Below are positions 15,718 through 18,702 of a DNA stretch of 18,702 bases, in pieces. Within the stretch, counting starts at the first letter, position 1. The number at the start of each line of letters is the position of its first letter. The stretch is from an uncultured Parabacteroides sp. (GTDB lineage: Bacteria > Bacteroidota > Bacteroidia > Bacteroidales > Tannerellaceae). The translations under genes and the position numbers were made by a program. The stretch covers positions 1 to 18,702 of the forward strand of contig NZ_CAJJWO010000092.1 in assembly GCF_905196875.1 (NCBI RefSeq), in the 5' to 3' direction. The notes under the pieces are model-generated. The model saw only the letters and a list, made by a program, of their open reading frames with translations, searched no databases and had not been told where the DNA came from.

Positions 15718-18702
15718 TTAGTTGTTGCCGAATATCTTCCAGTAAAATACCGGCAGGATGGTTACGACCAGTATCATTGCGAAAACAGTTCCTGCACAGA
15801 TCACGACACCCATCGGCATCCACAGGGAACTTTGACTGATAATCATCGGGACTACTCCTACCGCCGTCGTTGCCGAAGTCAGGAAGATGGGGAGCATACG
15901 ACGTTTTCCCGCATCGAAAGCGGCATCCTTCGGAGTGAAATGGTGATTGATCCTCAGATCCTGGGCATGCTCGAACATGATGATCGCATTGCGGACAATA
16001 ATACCCATCAGGCTGATTACTCCCAAGACACAAGTAACACTGAATGCGATGTCCGATATCCATAACCCGAAAGAGGCCCCGAACAGGCAAAGCAACAAAG
16101 AAGACAAAGCGGCCAGTGCCAAACCGATCTTCTTGAAATTGAACAGAAGGAAGAAGAAGATGATCACCACCGCGATCAGCAAACCACGCAGCAGGGGGTC
16201 GATGATTTCCTGATCCGCCTCTTTTGCCCCTCCATATTCCAGGGAGACGCCCACAGGAAGCGATGGTTCGATCCTGGCTTCAACCAATTTCCCAATCTTT
16301 TTCTGTATGCTGTTTTCCGTATATCCCCGCTTCATCTGTGCCATGACACTGATCGTACGGACACCGTTACGTCTCACGATCTGCCCTTCGTTCCATCCGG
16401 CTTCTACCGTCGAGACTTGTCGCAGAGGGACGCTTACCCCTGGAACAGCTGTCGGAATGTACTCGTCTTCTACCTGGTTGAACGGTTGCTTATCACTCTT
16501 TTTGTCAGCTTTCAGGTGGACGGGCAACTCGTAATCGCCTTCCCAGACGGAGCCGACAGAGAGACCGTCGTAACGGATAGCCATATCAGCAGCAGCCATT
16601 GCCTTGGTAATTCCGAGGCGGGAGGCTTCTACCGGATCGAGTTTCACACGTATTTCGGGTTGCATTTCTTCGTAGTTGGTGTGTATCCATTCCAGTTCGT
16701 CTATACCTCGCAAAGCTTCCATCATCGAATCGGCGGCCTGTTTCAATAAAGCGATATCTTCGCCGGAGAAACGGATTTCCAGAGGAGAAGAGGCTATCTG
16801 GTAATCTAACTGCTTGAACTTGACATAAGCGTTCGGGAAATAATCGGCATAACGATCGGTATAATCGTTCAGGACTTCCTCCGTAGCCTTGGTGGAAGTT
16901 GCATTGACTATGAATTGTGCATAATTCTTTCCTGCCAGATTAGGTGCGTATGTCGCCTGGAAACGCGGTGATGCCATACCGACAAAAGAGGTCACAGACA
17001 GGATACGTTCGTCTTGCTTCATAATAGCGTAAAGGCTGTCGCAAACCTCTGCCGTACGATGCAAAGGCGTTCCCTGCGGCAGATAGATTTCTACGGCAAA
17101 CTGATCACGGTCGGCGACAGGCATCATACGCTGATCCAGCCGGCTCATCATCAATAAGGCAAGCAGGATGGAAAGTACGCCTATCCCGATCGTTGTCTTT
17201 GGAAAGCGGAATGTCCATTTCAATGTTTTCTCATAAACGGACTGTACTATATCCAATAGGTTAAAGGCCGGTTTGGTTTCTTTTTCCTTCCGTCGATGCA
17301 AGCCTTTCTTTATCATGGCATACTCGAGCAACGGGATAAAGACCATGGCTATGACAAGCGAGACCATCAGCGAGATCGTGATCGTCCAGGGGAAATACTC
17401 AATGAAATCATGCATCTGCCCCGTCATGGTGAACAACAGAGGGTAGAAAATGATACAGATACAAAGTGTTGCCAGGAAAATAGATGCAAAATAATCTTTA
17501 GCACTGGAGATGGCGGCGTTCCAGCGAGACATTCCCTGATCCAGTTTCTCGAGATAAGCGTCGATCACTATGATAGAGTTATCCACGATCATACCCAACA
17601 CGACGATCAGGGCTGCCAGCGTAACCGTATTCAGCGGAATGCCGGAAACATACATCACTCCTATCGATATAAAGATACTGATCGGAATGGAGGTCGCCGC
17701 TACAACAGCCGAGCGGAAAGGGAACAGGATCATCATAACCAGAATTACAATGACGATCGAAACGAAAAGGTCGCGTATAAAAGAAGTTACCGACTCGTTC
17801 ACGACCTTCGGCTGATCGGCGATCCTACGGATGGAAACACTGTCGGGCAACTCCTTCTGGAAAGCATCCAGCACTTCGTCTACCTGTCTGCCGTATTCCA
17901 CAATATTATTTCCTTCCCTCATCTCCATGGAGAGAATGATCGCTTTCTTTCCGTTATTGGTAATGTAACTATCCGGTTCAGGATATTCGCGAACGATCCG
18001 GGCGATATCTTTCAGGCGGATCATGTTTCCTCTGTTATCCGAGTAAATGATCTGTTCGCCGATCTCTTTTTCCGAAGGGTAAGATACGGAAAAATGAAGA
18101 GGGATATCGAGCGACTCACCTTTTACTGTTCCACCGGAGGTAGTGAACCCCTGGGTAAACAGAGTTGTCAGCAATACCCTGCTATCGAGTCCGTAAGCTG
18201 TCATCTTATCTTTATCCGGATAAACTCCGATCTGCTCGTTCAGCACTCCGTAACGACGGAGATTGGATACGGATTCGATACGGCGAAGACGATCTTCCAA
18301 CGTCTCCAGATACTTCTCCAGTTCACGGTAAGTTTTATCTTCCGACTCCAAAGTGATCAGCAGGGCGGATGTATCGCCGAAATCATCGTTAGCGATAAGA
18401 GCCAATACACCGACCGGCAGTTGCGACTTGAAGTTCTGTAACCCCAGTTTGATCTTCGACCAGACTTCGTCCTTATTGTTGACATCATCGTTCAACTCGA
18501 CCATCACATACACCAGGCCGTCTCTCGATATGGAATAAGTCTTTTTCTTCTTCACCTCTTTAAAAGTAAAGAGATACCGTTCAAGCGGTTTGGCCAGCTG
18601 TTCTTCCACCCCGGAAGAAGTGGCACCAGGATATACGCCTACCACAACGCCCTGTCGGATCGTAAATTCAGGAAACTCCTGTTTAGGCATCTTTACCAAT
18701 CC
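15718..18702 (-). CDS. RND-family efflux pump, inner-membrane subunit (5' truncated)
   Basis: This is an AcrB-like proton-driven pump, the inner-membrane engine of a tripartite efflux system. The frame is open to the right edge (an internal TTG at 18699 is not the start). The 993 visible residues lack only about 30 N-terminal residues including most of the first membrane helix. MVKMPKQEFPEF at the edge is the usual start of the first periplasmic porter domain. The two halves each show periplasmic loops and helix bundles. Counting from 18699, transmembrane helix 4 reads GMIVDNSIIVID (Asp373, Asn374), where AcrB has two aspartates; helix 10 reads GIIVRNAIIMFEH with Arg903 at the AcrB Lys940 position. 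The missing classic heavy-metal motifs argue against CusA/CzcA. TolC follows in the same operon. Confidence 0.93.
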   Translation of the reverse strand, partial: GLVKMPKQEFPEFTIRQGVVVGVYPGATSSGVEEQLAKPLERYLFTFKEVKKKKTYSISRDGLVYVMVELNDDVNNKDEVWSKIKLGLQNFKSQLPVGVLALIANDDFGDTSALLITLESEDKTYRELEKYLETLEDRLRRIESVSNLRRYGVLNEQIGVYPDKDKMTAYGLDSRVLLTTLFTQGFTTSGGTVKGESLDIPLHFSVSYPSEKEIGEQIIYSDNRGNMIRLKDIARIVREYPEPDSYITNNGKKAIILSMEMREGNNIVEYGRQVDEVLDAFQKELPDSVSIRRIADQPKVVNESVTSFIRDLFVSIVIVILVMMILFPFRSAVVAATSIPISIFISIGVMYVSGIPLNTVTLAALIVVLGMIVDNSIIVIDAYLEKLDQGMSRWNAAISSAKDYFASIFLATLCICIIFYPLLFTMTGQMHDFIEYFPWTITISLMVSLVIAMVFIPLLEYAMIKKGLHRRKEKETKPAFNLLDIVQSVYEKTLKWTFRFPKTTIGIGVLSILLALLMMSRLDQRMMPVADRDQFAVEIYLPQGTPLHRTAEVCDSLYAIMKQDERILSVTSFVGMASPRFQATYAPNLAGKNYAQFIVNATSTKATEEVLNDYTDRYADYFPNAYVKFKQLDYQIASSPLEIRFSGEDIALLKQAADSMMEALRGIDELEWIHTNYEEMQPEIRVKLDPVEASRLGITKAMAAADMAIRYDGLSVGSVWEGDYELPVHLKADKKSDKQPFNQVEDEYIPTAVPGVSVPLRQVSTVEAGWNEGQIVRRNGVRTISVMAQMKRGYTENSIQKKIGKLVEARIEPSLPVGVSLEYGGAKEADQEIIDPLLRGLLIAVVIIFFFLLFNFKKIGLALAALSSLLLCLFGASFGLWISDIAFSVTCVLGVISLMGIIVRNAIIMFEHAQDLRINHHFTPKDAAFDAGKRRMLPIFLTSATTAVGVVPMIISQSSLWMPMGVVICAGTVFAMILVVTILPVFYWKIFGNN

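Noticed and set aside
17296..18441. A 381-codon open frame on the plus strand opposite the RND gene
   Set aside because: It is antisense to a clear RND coding sequence, has low-complexity charged content (many His, Asp, Arg) and no recognisable domain; it is a codon-bias shadow.

Overview
The window reads as chromosome of a gut-type Bacteroidales bacterium, possibly Parabacteroides or Bacteroides. The evidence is a SusC/SusD pair, a chuR-like anaerobic sulfatase maturase, Bacteroidota-type promoters (-7 element TAnnTTTG) and weak Shine-Dalgarno sequences. The genus is an inference; no rRNA or other marker is present.

Layout, left to right. Positions 1-626 (+) hold the 3' end of a zinc N-acetylmuramoyl-L-alanine amidase. 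Positions 723-4824 (+) form a tight three-gene operon: an anaerobic sulfatase-maturating radical SAM enzyme (chuR type), a TldD metalloprotease with a twin-arginine lipoprotein signal, and its partner TldE, closed by a strong terminator at 4853-4885. Next comes a 705-bp gene-free stretch, the most notable part of the window. It contains a perfect 24-bp inverted repeat (4915-4938 and 5341-5364) around 402 bp of AT-rich DNA with a consensus promoter pointing left. This looks like an invertible promoter (phase switch) for the susC-susD pair at 5530-10280 (+). As sequenced, the promoter faces away from susC, the presumed OFF state; inversion would aim it at susC.

A terminator at 10323-10358 separates susD from a convergent minus-strand operon at 13462-10357: Cu(I) P-type ATPase copA, a small CxxC heavy-metal-binding protein, and a hemolysin III/TrhA-type membrane protein. 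copA is divergent from a YhcH/YjgK/YiaL cupin-like gene (13670-14122, +), and both have TAnnTTTG promoters. After a long hairpin terminator, the right end (minus strand) carries the tail of an efflux operon: an RND pump (5' end outside the window) followed by a TolC-like outer-membrane channel. Between these two lies an unusual 22-bp tandem repeat array with an 18-bp perfect palindrome.

Functionally, the window is mostly envelope biology: peptidoglycan cleavage, exported-enzyme maturation or proteolysis, switchable outer-membrane nutrient uptake, copper export and tripartite efflux. The likeliest special system is the invertible promoter of the SusCD pair. Its recombinase is not encoded here. 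The Tat-lipoprotein TldD paired with a signal-less TldE is a second candidate for unusual biology.
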